Part shown: positions 25,271 through 35,459 of the stretch, in pieces
Layout of the letters: each line of letters begins with the position of its first letter
Numbering within the stretch: the stretch's first letter is position 1
Source: Acanthosepion pharaonis
Lineage: Eukaryota > Mollusca > Cephalopoda > Sepiida > Sepiidae
NCBI GenBank assembly: GCA_903632075.3
Contig: CAHIKZ030001813.1
Span: 8,092,501 to 8,156,500 of the forward strand
Length of the DNA stretch: 64,000 nucleotides
Direction: 5' to 3'
The notes under the pieces: generated by a model
Database searches by the model: none
What the model was told of the DNA's origin: nothing
The model's input: only the letters and a program-made list of their open reading frames with translations
Made by a program: the position numbers and the translations under genes

Positions 25271-25439
25271 TTTTGTAAAGTTTGTGAATTTGGTTTTGAT
25301 TTCAATTCCTGTCTCGGGCAGTGTTTCCATGTATTAATTAGAAATAATAACGGAAAAGTACTAAATAAAAAAAGAACTAGACTATATCCCAAGAACATTG
25401 AAACGAGGACAGTCTAAACCCCTGTAGGCTTCCCAGTTT

Positions 25440-25535
25440 ACACTATACACATGAGGAAGGCCAGAGTACACAATGAAACGATGTGATAACAAGATGAGCA
25501 AGACAGTCCGAATATAAATAGTGCAATTAAATAAA
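25440..25535 (+). repeat. Solo PLE-associated arm
   Basis: It carries ATGAGGAAGGCCAGAGTACA, ATGAAACGATGTGATAACAA and GACAGTCCGAATATAAATAG, in the same order as the arms at 12447 and 46886. Confidence 0.5.
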
Positions 25536-25854
25536 CATGAAGTTTGTTATCACAGACGGTTAGTTAGAAATGAATAAATAACCAGTAAAAAATACTTTTT
25601 CGGGGCACGAGAGTATATTTATTGAATATCATTTGCATTATCCATGGCCCTTCTATACCAATGTCAATTATTTTGCTTCCTTCTTAAAATTCTAGTTATT
25701 TTATGAACTGAAATGGTATAGATTGTGACTCCAGAGCTACTATTACTTTATATATCTTATGAAAATCAGTTTGTATAATGAACTGTTTTTTTAAAAAGAA
25801 CCCAATGAATTTATTGTTGGTCTAACTATCATTTGAAAATAAAATGAATCGGAG

Positions 25855-25857
<3 letters not shown>

Positions 25858-25911
<54 letters not shown>
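25858..25911. repeat. (TA)n abutting a Helitron end
   Basis: Pure TA ends three bases before the ACTAG terminus. Confidence 0.97.
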
Positions 25912-25913
<2 letters not shown>

Positions 25914-25914
25914 A

Positions 25915-26694
25915 CTAGCAGCATGGCCCGGCGTTGCCCATGCTTGATTCAAAAATCGTACGACTCATACAGCAATCGCTATCACTTGACTTAAAATATT
26001 TTTGCCCTTCCTTGCCTTTAAAGGAGTGCCCTTTGCCGTGCTGATATTGCTACATGCCTTACTTCTTGCCTATATCACACTGCAAATTTTTATAAGCTCT
26101 ATACTAAACATGAAATCTGTTATGAAAAAAGAACTAAACAAAATGAACACAAAACGATCAACTTTAAAAAAGGACTCGCAACTGGAAAAAGCGAATGAAA
26201 AAAGAACGTTAACAACAAATACTTTTTCATACACAACCCAGTTCTGCGGAATCAGAATCAACGTTGAGTTTAAGCAAGCGAACGAGCGAATTGGAGTAAA
26301 GTGGCATGCAGATTTAAATTTTTTCCACTTGTGACTAATGCAGCTATCGATTTTTTTTTTTTGCATGCTAGCATGTTAGTTAACACTAGTGTCAGTCAGC
26401 TGTTGGCTCTCACGCTGGCCAATAGAATCTTCCTGCCTTTTCATGGCAGCTAGCTATTGGCTCTCACTCTGGCCAGTAGAAAATGGCCGCACACTACATG
26501 AAAACTGCCGTAGAAGCATGAAAAAATCCATTATTTCCACTATCGATGGGAGTTGGGAAATGCAAAGTCAATCTCGGCCTTGTCGCTAACTTGGAGTATG
26601 TGCATGTAAATTTCGGTGCAAATCCGTCGAAAATTGCGGCCGTGCATTCGTCACCCCTCCCCCACACACATATCCCGCCTTTTATAGATAGAGA
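25915..26694 (-). mobile_element. Non-autonomous Helitron, both ends intact
   Basis: On the minus strand it starts TCTCTATCTATAAAAGGC (TC at 26694-26693) and ends CTAG at 25918-25915. Its terminal hairpin is GCATGG...CCATGC on plus at 25921-25943. The flanks are A and T as expected. It is 780 bp long with no Rep/Hel coding. Open frames inside (26002-26334, 26494-26883) have no recognisable domain. The copy at 50315-51112 is colinear along its length. Confidence 0.82.
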
Positions 26695-26699
26695 TACAT

Positions 26700-27185
26700 T
26701 TCTGTTAAGCGAGTGACCCCAGCAAAGCGTTAAAGCGAATATAATGCAACTTGTTATGCGTTTTGTTACAATATGGCTGTATTTTCTCGACCCATTTGAG
26801 TGGACATGGCAGCTGAATAAGAACACGGGAAAGTCAACAGACGTCCATCCGATTAAATAGGCAATTACCTCAGACACTCTCAACCGAATGGTCAGCAGAA
26901 ATGCGGAGAGAAAGCTCTCATCGAAAAAAAAGGGTTTATCGTTCGTTTTTAATATGTGATAAATCTGTTCGCTTTGGTGAACACGCCTACAAAATCTTGA
27001 ATAATAACTTAAACCTCGAAGTGTATCTTCCTAATTGTACAAACCGAAATTGTAATGGACTGGAAAGTTGATATTCTGCATTCATTTGATATTCTGATCG
27101 TCTTTAATTTTTACATTTAATGTAATATCCGTTACATTATTTACTTTGATTCTAACTTTATATTTACAGTAAGGTTCGTCTTGTA
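26700..27185. other. No gene recognised
   Basis: Nothing assigned. Confidence 0.45.
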
Positions 27186-27189
27186 CAAG

Positions 27190-27940
27190 TTCCGGGATCA
27201 CTCGAGGTAGAGGGTTACGTGAAAGTTTAGTTGATATCGATAGAAGAGGAAGATAACTCGAGACTTTGTAGTGGTTAAGATTGTAGTGATCGAGGTAACC
27301 TCCTCTTGGGAGTCTGTTCCAAAGGGCAGTGCTTCACAGGATGAATCAGTTCAAGTGGAACTTACTTCTCGCCGATGGAATAGGGAGGGAATGCGAGTGG
27401 TTTGCTACTATGTAAGTGGCATTGAGGGTCCTAGCCGTGAATGGCAGACCCAAGGAATATAGATCGTCAGGGAACTTTCCATGGAAGTAACCATAGGCCA
27501 GTGAGAGACTTGCCAAATCCCTCATGTGAGAGAGAGAATAGACGGTGGAAGACAATTCTTCTCCAAGGATTCGGAGATGCTTTTAAACTCTATCAAGACT
27601 GGAATGTGATGCCTAAGAGCACACGCCTAAATATTACCGCATTACAGTATTTTCCGCCTGACCTGGCTCAAAAGGTAAAGGATAGCATGAGGAGTCAGGT
27701 ACTTACAGGGAAGCTACACGGAGCCGATTATTTTACCTAGAGATCGATCGTATATAAGAATTCCACCTGAGTTGAGGTGATAGTTAGATACTCAATAGTC
27801 TCGCAAGACACTGTGCTTCCTGGAGCGGATATCCGTTCATCGTGACTGGCGGTGATCCTGGATCTGATCGGTGTATAAATAATTATATGAGAGAAGGTTG
27901 AAAAGTTCATAGGTTGACTATGAAAGAGTGCTGTCAGAAC
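27190..27940 (-). pseudogene. LINE lineage D RT C-terminal half
   Basis: The minus strand reads VYLPCKYLTPHAILYLLSQV at about 27735-27675. After breaks it gives RDLASLSLAYGYFHGKFPDD, then PFTARTLNATYIVANH, IPSARSKFHLN and ALWNRLPRGGYLDHYNLNHY. This is the thumb and C-terminus of a jockey-type non-LTR RT. Stops and at least two frameshifts interrupt it. Lineage D also appears at 54060-54960. Confidence 0.75.
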
Positions 27941-28049
27941 TGTTAAAACTTGCAAGCATTAATTTAAAATATTCTTTCGTTCCAGGTTAACTGATATCTG
28001 ACCTTTTAAAAAACTGTTTATCCTGCTTTTTCAAAAACGTTATCAACCG

Positions 28050-28570
28050 CATATATGACATTATCAACACTGGAATACTTGTTCCCAGCCAAGTGCTTTT
28101 TTTATTTTGGGGAACAGATAATAGTCAGATATGAAAAATAGGAGAGTAATCAATCAATTTACAGCCACAGTCACGCACAGCCGCCATTGAAAACAAGGAC
28201 TTCTGTGCCGGAGCATTGTCCTGGTTAAACAAAACTATTTTTCGTCAGATTGCATAGACGTTTAGTCTTCCCAGCAGTTTATAACTACTTCAACAAGTTG
28301 ACGTATTACTTTCACTTAATGGTGTAGCCCTTTTGAAGCTAGTCAATGCCGCGTGCATTCCAAAAAAATAGGGTATCACCTTGCCTGCTGATGAAACGAC
28401 TTTAGCATGTGAGCAGAGGTGTTCCCAATCCGTGGATTTTCTCTTTGTCACTGGCGCAAAGAGATTGACCCAGTAGTCATCGTGGGTTATCAAACGTTTA
28501 AGTAAACCAGCTGGATCTTTATTAACAAACTTAATTAAATGAAAATACAGTTTTGATTGTGAGTGTAGCC
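28050..28570 (-). pseudogene. Mariner transposase, catalytic-domain remnant
   Basis: The minus strand reads KFVNKDPAGLLKRLITHDDYWVNLFAP (about 28535-28455) and KRKSTDWEHLCSHAKVVS, then SAGKVIPYFFGMH, VLFNQDNAPAQKSLF and a decayed SPDLAP-like end. This follows mariner order: (T.DE.W)V, SAGKVM...F, QDNAPAH, YSPDLAP, with HDDYWV at the first catalytic site and QDNAPA at the second. Stops and frameshifts are present. The matching N-terminal half lies at 29705-30060 on the same strand. Confidence 0.7.
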
Positions 28571-28873
28571 GCTGGATACATAATGATAAGATGTGGACCT
28601 CGAAGATCTGTGTAGCTTACATTCGTGTCATGGCCGACCTGCTCGAACCGAGCATACACTCTTCTTCCAAAAAATGGATGCATGTTTCATCTTTCCCATC
28701 AAAGGGGAACAACTTCTTAAATATTTTCCTTAGGGGCAACTGTACCCTAACACCTTTACAAAGACAAGAACATTTCTATAAAAATATTAGGGAAATCTAA
28801 ACACAAACTGAAAAAACAAACTTATGATTATACATATAATTATATATTAAGAAATGGACAAGGTCCGACAATT
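28571..28873. other. Unassigned sequence inside the split mariner
   Basis: No family recognised. Confidence 0.35.
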
Positions 28874-29158
28874 TATTTATTAAAGACATTTTTATGTTTA
28901 ACGTTGTTATTTATAGATAATTTACTGCTTATAAACGGTTCTTTGTAGCCTAGAGGTAAGGCACGTCAGCGTATATGACGGTTCTGTATAGGATGCAGGT
29001 TAGAATCCTGTCAAAGAACGAATATTTTCTATGAAAATTTCTCGGACATTCAGGCCGGTAAATGTTATTTAATACTGTTTATCATAAACAGAGCATTTGC
29101 TTAAATACTTGTATCTATAAAATAACAACGTTAAACATAAAAATGTCTTTAATAAATA
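28874..29158. mobile_element. TIR element with tRNA-like core
   Basis: Arms of about 46 bp (28874-28919 and 29112-29158) are near-perfect inverted repeats (AAAGACATTTTTATGTTTAA and its complement). A tRNA-like cloverleaf sits between them at 28939-29018. A partial duplicate of the body and right arm follows at about 29160-29390. Confidence 0.72.
28939..29018 (+). ncRNA. tRNA-like cloverleaf (pseudo-tRNA or SINE head)
   Basis: The acceptor TTCTTTG pairs with CAAAGAA. TA is at positions 8-9. The D arm GCCT/AGGC has an AGAGGTA loop. The anticodon stem CGTCA/TGACG has loop GCGTATA (GTA in the anticodon place), and the T arm GCAGG/CCTGT has loop TTAGAAT. Against a working tRNA are the missing U33, a T loop changed from TTCGAAT, and a 14-base variable region. 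It is most likely a polymerase III promoter module. Confidence 0.6.
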
Positions 29159-29519
29159 AAAAATGTTTTTAATAAACATTTGTATAATTATCAGAGCAGT
29201 TATGAATATTCCTGGAAGATTGGAGTTGCGTAAATGAGATTAACAGTTGTCGACATGGAAAATGACGGTTCCGTATAGGATGCAGGTTCGAAAAAAACGA
29301 ATATTTTCTATGAAAATTTCTCAGACATTCATCGTATTGATTAGGCTTTTTATAAAATAACAACGTTAAACATAAAAATTTTAAACAATAATTATGCTAT
29401 TCCTATATTGCGATATTATATGAACCTGGGAAGGCTTTTTTAAAAACTGCAATATAACCTTTTGGGAAGCGTTAAAACAGCGTAACTTTTCGCAGTCATT
29501 TTATAAAACATTTATTCTT

Positions 29520-29690
29520 AAGCATTTCAACCCAATCAAGGCGGGAGTGCCACTGGAGTGCCACTTTATAGGAGATATGAGGAAAGGATAAAAGTTGAAC
29601 GGAGTTCAAGATATCAGAATTTGGCGACTGACGTTGCATTAAAATTTTTGAAGATTCTAATTATCGACGAAACAAGTAAACGGAAGATTT
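29520..29690 (-). mobile_element. LINE A/B-type 3' UTR fragment
   Basis: AAGCATTTCAACCCAATCAA then GGCGGGAGTGCCACT matches the common 3' UTR of lineages A and B. Confidence 0.55.
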
Positions 29691-29704
29691 CCCCATTTAT
29701 ATGA

Positions 29705-30060
29705 TTATTCTGATGTGCTTTTGACCAGTTGGCACCCACCGAGTAGACACCTTCATCATGCCAAGTTCACTGTGAGACGTATCATTATCACTACCACTGG
29801 AAGTTCTAATAACATCAACTATTTGATTTATAGATAATTGACTGATATCCATCTCCATGTGGGGAAAACGATCAATGTTTTATTCTGTGGTGTCAGTTGT
29901 ACGACGCCCAGAACTTGCTTCATCTTCAAGACTCTTCCTTCCACTTCTAAATTCCGTTGCACAATTGTGCGCTGTTGTTAAATTTGAAGCGTCATACTCT
30001 ATTGTTGTAAACATGTCAGTATGAATTTCCTTGGGGGCTACACACGTTTCTGTAGGTACA
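29705..30060 (-). pseudogene. Mariner transposase, N-terminal half
   Basis: The minus strand reads TEFRSGRKSLEDEASSGRRT, then ISQLSINQIVDVIRTSSGS and SELGMMKVSTRWVPTGQK. These match F..GR.S.EDE.RSGRP, the second helix-turn-helix and LGM.KVSARWVP..L...QK of mariner transposases. Stops are present. The continuation expected next is found at 28535 on the same strand, so about 1.1 kb appears to have been inserted. Confidence 0.7.
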
Positions 30061-30069
30061 CGATAAGAT

Positions 30070-30805
30070 CACGCTGCCAAATGTTATCCATTGTTAAGTG
30101 AAGACGCTATGATTTACATTTTATTTTTTCTTTGAATAATCAGGTGTCAATTTACCTGAAAAGAATGAATGCTGTTGTTAATAACAAATTTTGAAATGAA
30201 TGCATATAAGATTTAATATCTCTGGCATCAATCTTTCATAGTCAATTGCAACCCATTCTCATATATTTTGACTGCTCAATTTATCATAAATGTACATGAC
30301 ATTTAAACCATTGTATATCTGTGAACAATAAACAACAGGTGAATTAATGTAAGTTTTTCATACACATAGTTCATAATCATCCTGTGTTATAATTACCATG
30401 TATTCTTAGCGAAAATAAAATCGCAAAAAAATATTAAATATTTTTTCTCTCACCTAACTTCGTGTCAGATCATCAGTGAAGTTGATTCAAGATTTAGAAT
30501 CTTCGTCTGCAATAGTTACATCTTCGACATGATTGACTTCTGAAACCATATTCCAATGCGAAAGGAAATTAACAAGAACGCCTTGAATAACAATGAATTC
30601 TATATAAACAAGACCAAAAAAAAAATAAGCTAAAAATATCAGTCTTTTAGCAGAGTTGCGAAAAGTGAAATGCTATCTTTCTAAGTATAACAAAAATTTG
30701 CATGTGATAATCAGAGATTATATGAGGTTTTTCTCCCTATATTACGATTTCGAAATATTCAGTCTTTGAAGATGAAAATTCAGTATTTTCTTTTTTTGTT
30801 TCTAC
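30070..30805. other. AT-rich sequence, no gene seen
   Basis: Nothing recognised. Confidence 0.5.
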
Positions 30806-30809
30806 CATT

Positions 30810-31085
30810 TCTATGTGCCGTGTCACTTCAGGACATTGGTGATCATGGCTCTTCATAAAATCCTATATTTTGTAGCTTTTAGTAAGTTTTCTCTTTTTAT
30901 CCTCCCCACTCCATGTTCTGACAATCATTCGCATAAACAAGTCATGAATCAACTAAGACACAAGGTGTTTATAACCTGGAAAGAATATGAAAAAAGGGCG
31001 AAACATCATTAAGGAACAAGTAAAATAATAAAACAGGGATCAAGAACAAAGAAGATAACGATTGACATTGCATTTAAAGATTTGA
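30810..31085 (-). mobile_element. LINE C 3' end followed by LINE B 3' UTR
   Basis: 30810-30945 has the C-type GTGCCGTGTCACTTCAGGAC and GATCATGGCTCTTCA blocks. 30945-31085 has the B-type ACTAAGACACAAGGTGTT and GATTGACATTGCATTTAAAG. Both are antisense. Confidence 0.55.
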
Positions 31086-31560
31086 CTGGTTCTCTTGTTG
31101 ACAAGCATACATTACGTGTTCTAACACTAGGTTTTAGTTATAAGCAAATATTTTACATAGCAAGTAACAAGAAGTTTCCATATTGTTATAGAAGACGGAG
31201 GATTATTAATTTCATCTTAATTTCAAATGCGTTTTATCACAAAACTTTAGACCTTCATTTTACAGAGTTTATTAAATTATGCATAAATCAGGCAAACACT
31301 TTCGACGATACACGAACTCGTATCTCATTTTCCTCTGTTCATTTTAACAGGGCATTGCATTATCGCTTGAACAGTTATATCCAATTATTGCAGAAACGAT
31401 AACCGAAAGCCGAACGTTTGCTACCTTTGAATTTTTGTTTACATAGACTTGTAACTGGATTTCTTCTATGACATTATATGATGGAGGAAGGAAAATGTAT
31501 ACAGGGATAACCGAACGGGTGCTGAATTACAGAAAAATGTCTTCCAGTAACTAAGCAAAA
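31086..31560. other. No gene recognised
   Basis: A 106-codon open frame (31082-31402) has no domain that I recognise. Confidence 0.4.
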
Positions 31561-31564
31561 TATT

Positions 31565-31925
31565 TTTCTTCTGTAGGACGTAGGCGATCATAGCTCTCCC
31601 CAATTTCATGTATTTTTAGCTCATAATAATTTTTATATTTTTTTTTATTTTTATATCTTTTTTTTTTTTTCTTCAAACCTGTTTTTCCATCCATTTAATC
31701 ACTAAATATGCTATTCGTTGTTTTCCTGTTCGGCTTTTTCTGTACCAAATTTTACAATCATTTCTTTCTCATGTTCCCCAGAAATTTTAATTGTCTGTTC
31801 CAGATGTCAAAAATGTTTTCTTTTTATATCCAGTTTCTCTAATACCGTCTTCGCTCGGTGGTATCCCCAGTATCCTTCTGTAGAACCACATTTCTGTGGC
31901 TTCTTAGTTTCTTCTTTCGTGCAAA
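31565..31925 (-). pseudogene. LINE lineage C 3' end
   Basis: The minus strand contains the EATEMWFYRR block at about 31900-31870 and the C-type 3' end near 31565-31620. T-rich expansions interrupt it. Confidence 0.6.
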
Positions 31926-31959
31926 GTATTAAGAGACATATATACGTATTTCGTTAGAA

Positions 31960-32345
31960 ATAAAGAAACTGTGCTGAACCTCTACGCAATATGTATCCCC
32001 GTAGATGACAGTGATGTTGGAATTTTTCGGTACCCTGGTGTACTAATGAGCCAGCCAAAATAAGCTGAGTCATTTTATAGTTCCCCAATAGAAGGGTTAA
32101 CCAATCAGAAGGCTCAAAATATTCAATGCGACGTGTATAAAGGCGGCCATGTTTTCCCCAAATATTCACTGTCAGCCTTTGATATCGAAGACTGAAGAAT
32201 TATGAAACAGCTGCTGGTGGTATTGGCGATATAGTCAGATTCAGTAGAGTGTCTGACTCGTGAGTGTTAATCTTTAACGTTGTTTCATTTTAAAAGATTA
32301 CGTACTTCATAGACTATGGTGAACATGGTCAACAAATGAGTCCAG
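31960..32345 (+). promoter_or_regulatory. Promoter-like repeat (copy 1)
   Basis: It contains two CCAAT boxes (CCCCAATAG near 32083, CCAATCAG at 32101-32108) followed by TATAAAG at 32136-32142. An inverted copy at 58130-58410 keeps the same boxes. There is a 69 bp tandem duplication downstream (TAGACTATGGTGAACATGG near 32308 and again near 32377). It could be an LTR or a 5' UTR promoter of an unrecognised retroelement. Confidence 0.5.
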
Positions 32346-32619
32346 CACGCTTCCACTGCGCTGTATTCTATATGCATAGACTATGATGAACATGGTCAAC
32401 AACTGAATATCGGGACAATATCGTTGTGGGTGTAGATTAGACTGGAGTCACAAAAAAATGGTTCTATAAAAACAAATATGGAGAACACGTGCGTAACGTG
32501 GAATTAGCGGAAAAGTGAGAACGAAACGAACACTTATATTTAGTATCAAAAATAGATAACATCAATATTTGAAGGCATAATGACAGAAGAGAGCTTTGAG
32601 AAATTACATTCAACTTCTT

Positions 32620-33783
32620 TTTTAAGCGTTTCACCCCAAGCAAGGCGGGAAGCCACTAGGACGCAGGGGGTTACAGAAAATTTGGAGCAAGATCAGATAG
32701 GAGTGATAGAAGAAAGGATGAGGAGAAGAATATTGGGTAGATCAAGGCAACTGGAGATGTCGATTGACATTACACTTGGATATTTGGAGAATATAGCTCT
32801 CAAGGAAAAAGGAATAGGGAAGGGAGTTCCACAGGTGAGAGGTGCGAGACATGAAGCTATTGGAGTAGAAGAGACTGCTACATTTAATAGTTTCGACAGT
32901 GAAAGGGTGAGAGCGGGATGTCAGCCTCGTAGGGCGCTTGAAGTCATGAAGTCTGGGAACCAGCGAATGCAGCTCCTCGTAGGAATTACCATGAAAGTGT
33001 TTGTAAAAAATACAGAGAGAGGCGACGGCGCGTCTGTGTGAGAGTGACTGTAGACGAGATGTCAGAACAGGGCTAATTATATTGCATATCCGCCTCTGGA
33101 GCCTATCAAGAACCCCGAGGCAAACAGAAGGGGCTCCAGACCATGCAAGGGCGAATTGTTGATTTGTAGATCTGAAGGATCGATTCCGGGGAGAAAAATT
33201 TCCTGGCGCGGCGCAGGGAGCCAACTTTCCTTGCGGTGGACGAAGCAATTGATTCAATGTATTTGTTCCATCTCAGGTCAGCAGTCAACGTGAGACCGAG
33301 CAGCCGCAGAGAGTTGACCTCGAGAAGTTGAGCGTCAGACATTCTAATGGAGGGAAGGGAAGGATCTCCGTGGTGATTAATAGAGACTAGTTTTGTTTTT
33401 GAGACATTAAAGTTGACCCAGCTGACAACCTTTTCGAGACGCACGGCCAGGATAGTTTCGCAGCGACACTAGATTTGTTTTTGAGGCAGGAGTAAATTGT
33501 GGTGTCATCCGCGTAGATGCCAACTTGGGAATTTATGGCGTCAGGAAGGTCATTCATGTAGATAAGGGAGTGGAGCCTAGGATGGATCCTTGAGGAACAC
33601 CTGCGTTCGTTGGGTAGGAACTGGAGGAGAATCTGTTGAGAACAACCTTCAAGTCACGGTTTGACAGGAATGATTGTATTAGGTGAAACAATCGACCCGT
33701 AATGCCATAACCCTGGAGCTTGTGAAGAAGGCCGGCATGCCAAACCCTATCAAACGCTTTGGAGATGTCTAGGGCCACGACAG
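32620..33783 (-). pseudogene. LINE lineage A RT, 5'-truncated, largest copy
   Basis: On the minus strand from 33783: ALDISKAFDRVWHAGLLHKL, LIQSFLSNRDLKVVLN, YPTNAGVPQGSILGS, MNDLPDAINSQVGIYADDTT (catalytic YADD intact at about 33515), FNVSKTKLVSINHH, LRLLGLTLTADLRWNKYI, FFSPESILQIYKS, IWSGAPSVCLGVLDRLQR, LSHRRAVASLC, LHSLVPRLHDFKRPTR and FKCNVNRHLQLP with its stop near 32740. The 3' UTR ends near 32620. It is a jockey/CR1-group non-LTR RT from mid-palm to C-terminus; endonuclease, ORF1 and the first RT motifs are lost. At least three frameshifts make it inactive. Confidence 0.85.
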
Positions 33784-34270
33784 GACATACTTAAAGTAAG
33801 AGAGACTGAATTAAACAACTGGTAAATTCTCTAGCGAGTTAACAGATTATATAGACAGGTCTCGGGAGAATGGTTAGGAGGCAAAATTGTGCTAAGACGT
33901 TCAAAGCCAGGAAGAGGTGGAGACCAATAATCGGCTGCATTATGAAGATACACGACACATAAAATAAGTTTATAAGTTATTATGAAGTATTTATTAATAA
34001 TCTTTTGTCTTCATTTCCGTTTCCATTTATCGCTACTGCTTGGAATCTAATTTTATGACTGTTAGATGATATCGATCTCGTGAACAGATGTTAGGCGAAT
34101 ATATTGTTCACGCGCCGAAAGGACGCGCATTCGACTCTGGACAAGAGATTTCTTTTTTTAATTTCTGGCTCCGAGAGATTATAACAGCTTTTACATAACG
34201 TTATCATGTAATTATTATTATACTAACGTATAAAAATATAAGACAAGTTTTTCATACGGAATACAATTGT
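33784..34270. other. No gene recognised
   Basis: AT-rich, nothing assigned. Confidence 0.45.
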
Positions 34271-34280
34271 TTATTCATTT

Positions 34281-34625
34281 CTAGCACCAGTCAAATAAAC
34301 GCTGGCCAAATCCAGGTAATGTGGCTCGGGGCTTTTCTTCTAACGTTCGATCTTCTAGCCAGGATATGCAGAATGTTGTCTCTGCTTTCGTATGTTGAGC
34401 GTTTGTACATGTTATAAGTTCAGCTAGATCCACGTCCTCGTTTATGTTAGTGCACCTACAGAGTTCTTTCTTGAGGTCCGTTTTTGCACTTGGTGAATTT
34501 GGAGTCCTGTTCTCGGTCAACACCCGATGTTCCAAGATGTTTTTTTTTTTACCCTCTGAGGAGACATCGATAGCAAAAGTTTCTTTATTATCTCTTAAGG
34601 TGAAGTTAGCCAAGATTGCTGTCAC
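34281..34625 (-). CDS. Uncharacterised open frame, possible exon or gene remnant
   Basis: A 114-codon minus-strand frame without homopolymer bias runs from a GTG codon after a stop to TAG at 34281. It is charged and contains a Cys cluster (ELCRCTNINEDVDL, LITCTNAQHT). No family is recognised. An AATAAA polyadenylation hexamer lies about 10 bases past the stop (plus-strand TTTATT at about 34270). There is no ATG at the start, so it could be a terminal exon, a retrocopy or chance. Weak evidence for coding. Confidence 0.25.
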   Translation of the reverse strand: MTAILANFTLRDNKETFAIDVSSEGKKKNILEHRVLTENRTPNSPSAKTDLKKELCRCTNINEDVDLAELITCTNAQHTKAETTFCISWLEDRTLEEKPRATLPGFGQRLFDWC

Positions 34626-34774
34626 CTCGGATCAACTCCTCTTAGATCAAAGTTTGATGATAGACATTAAATATGATTTCGTCCACTAGTGTTTCCTTGT
34701 GAGAATCAACTACTGCACTGGGATCTTTTTTCTATAAAGCAAATCAAATTATTGTTTCCACAATTTAAATTCAA

Positions 34775-35160
34775 ATTACTGTCGTAATCGTTGTTGTTAT
34801 CACTATAACTTTTCGGTCATCGTGCCTTCCGCCTTCATCAGGTGTATATCGATGCGGTTATCAAATAGCCTAGTGGCATAAAGCATTGGTTTGGGAATTT
34901 ACTGATGCAGTAGTTGCAGTGTCAATACCTGAATCGGGTACTGTGTACATGGAATCAGAGGAAAAAGGGGAGAGCTAAAATGATTAGTACTAAAAATAAG
35001 ACAAGATATTCCAATCGACTTCTTTAGAATAAATAAAAGATTAGTTTGGAATTCCCTGATGAAGACTGCAAGCCAAAAACGAACGAAAATTAGTGATAAT
35101 AACAACAAATATGAATACAATAGTCCAAATGTAAATAGTATAAATAATAATAATATCTCA
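34775..35160. mobile_element. Inverted-arm element with tRNA-like centre
   Basis: The left arm (34775-34850, minus) and right arm (35050-35160, plus) both carry CTGATGAAG, then CGAAAA, then GTGATAA..AACAA in order. Between them TAGCCTAGTGG (34866-34876) and GTGTCAATACC (34920-34929) form a degenerate tRNA-like box A/box B pair. Confidence 0.5.
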
Positions 35161-35199
35161 TGCCAGGAATCAGCTGAAATTAATTTGAAAGAAATTCGA

Positions 35200-35450
35200 G
35201 TAGAAAAGTAATATATTCTAATAACTTCTTTTCCTGAACTTCTCATTTGTGGAAATCCCGTCCAATTTCTTTCTTTCCAGACATCTACACTCTTCAAAAA
35301 AATGAAATTCAATGTCAATCGACATGTTCCTGAAACCCGTTAATTTATTATCCTTTTTCACACTTCACAACACTAACCTCATCTCATTCTCTTCCACTTC
35401 CTGTAAACACTTGCATCATAGTGGCATTGTCAACTTGCTTGGTTTTAAAC
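35200..35450 (+). pseudogene. LINE lineage B RT end and 3' UTR
   Basis: The plus strand has TSHLWKSRPISFFPDIYTLQ-like coding with frameshifts, AATGTCAATCGACATG, then the B-type UTR (GCATCATAGTGGCATTGTC). Confidence 0.6.
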
Positions 35451-35459
35451 GATAAAAAA

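Noticed and set aside
26002..26334. Gene with a 110-codon frame
   Set aside because: It is inside the Helitron copy, and the frame is broken in the sister copy at 50.3-51.1 kb.
28939..29018. Functional tRNA-Tyr gene
   Set aside because: It lacks U33, has an altered T loop and a 14-base variable region, and sits inside a transposable element.
32580..33041. 153-codon plus-strand frame
   Set aside because: Antisense to the LINE A RT, which explains the sequence much better.
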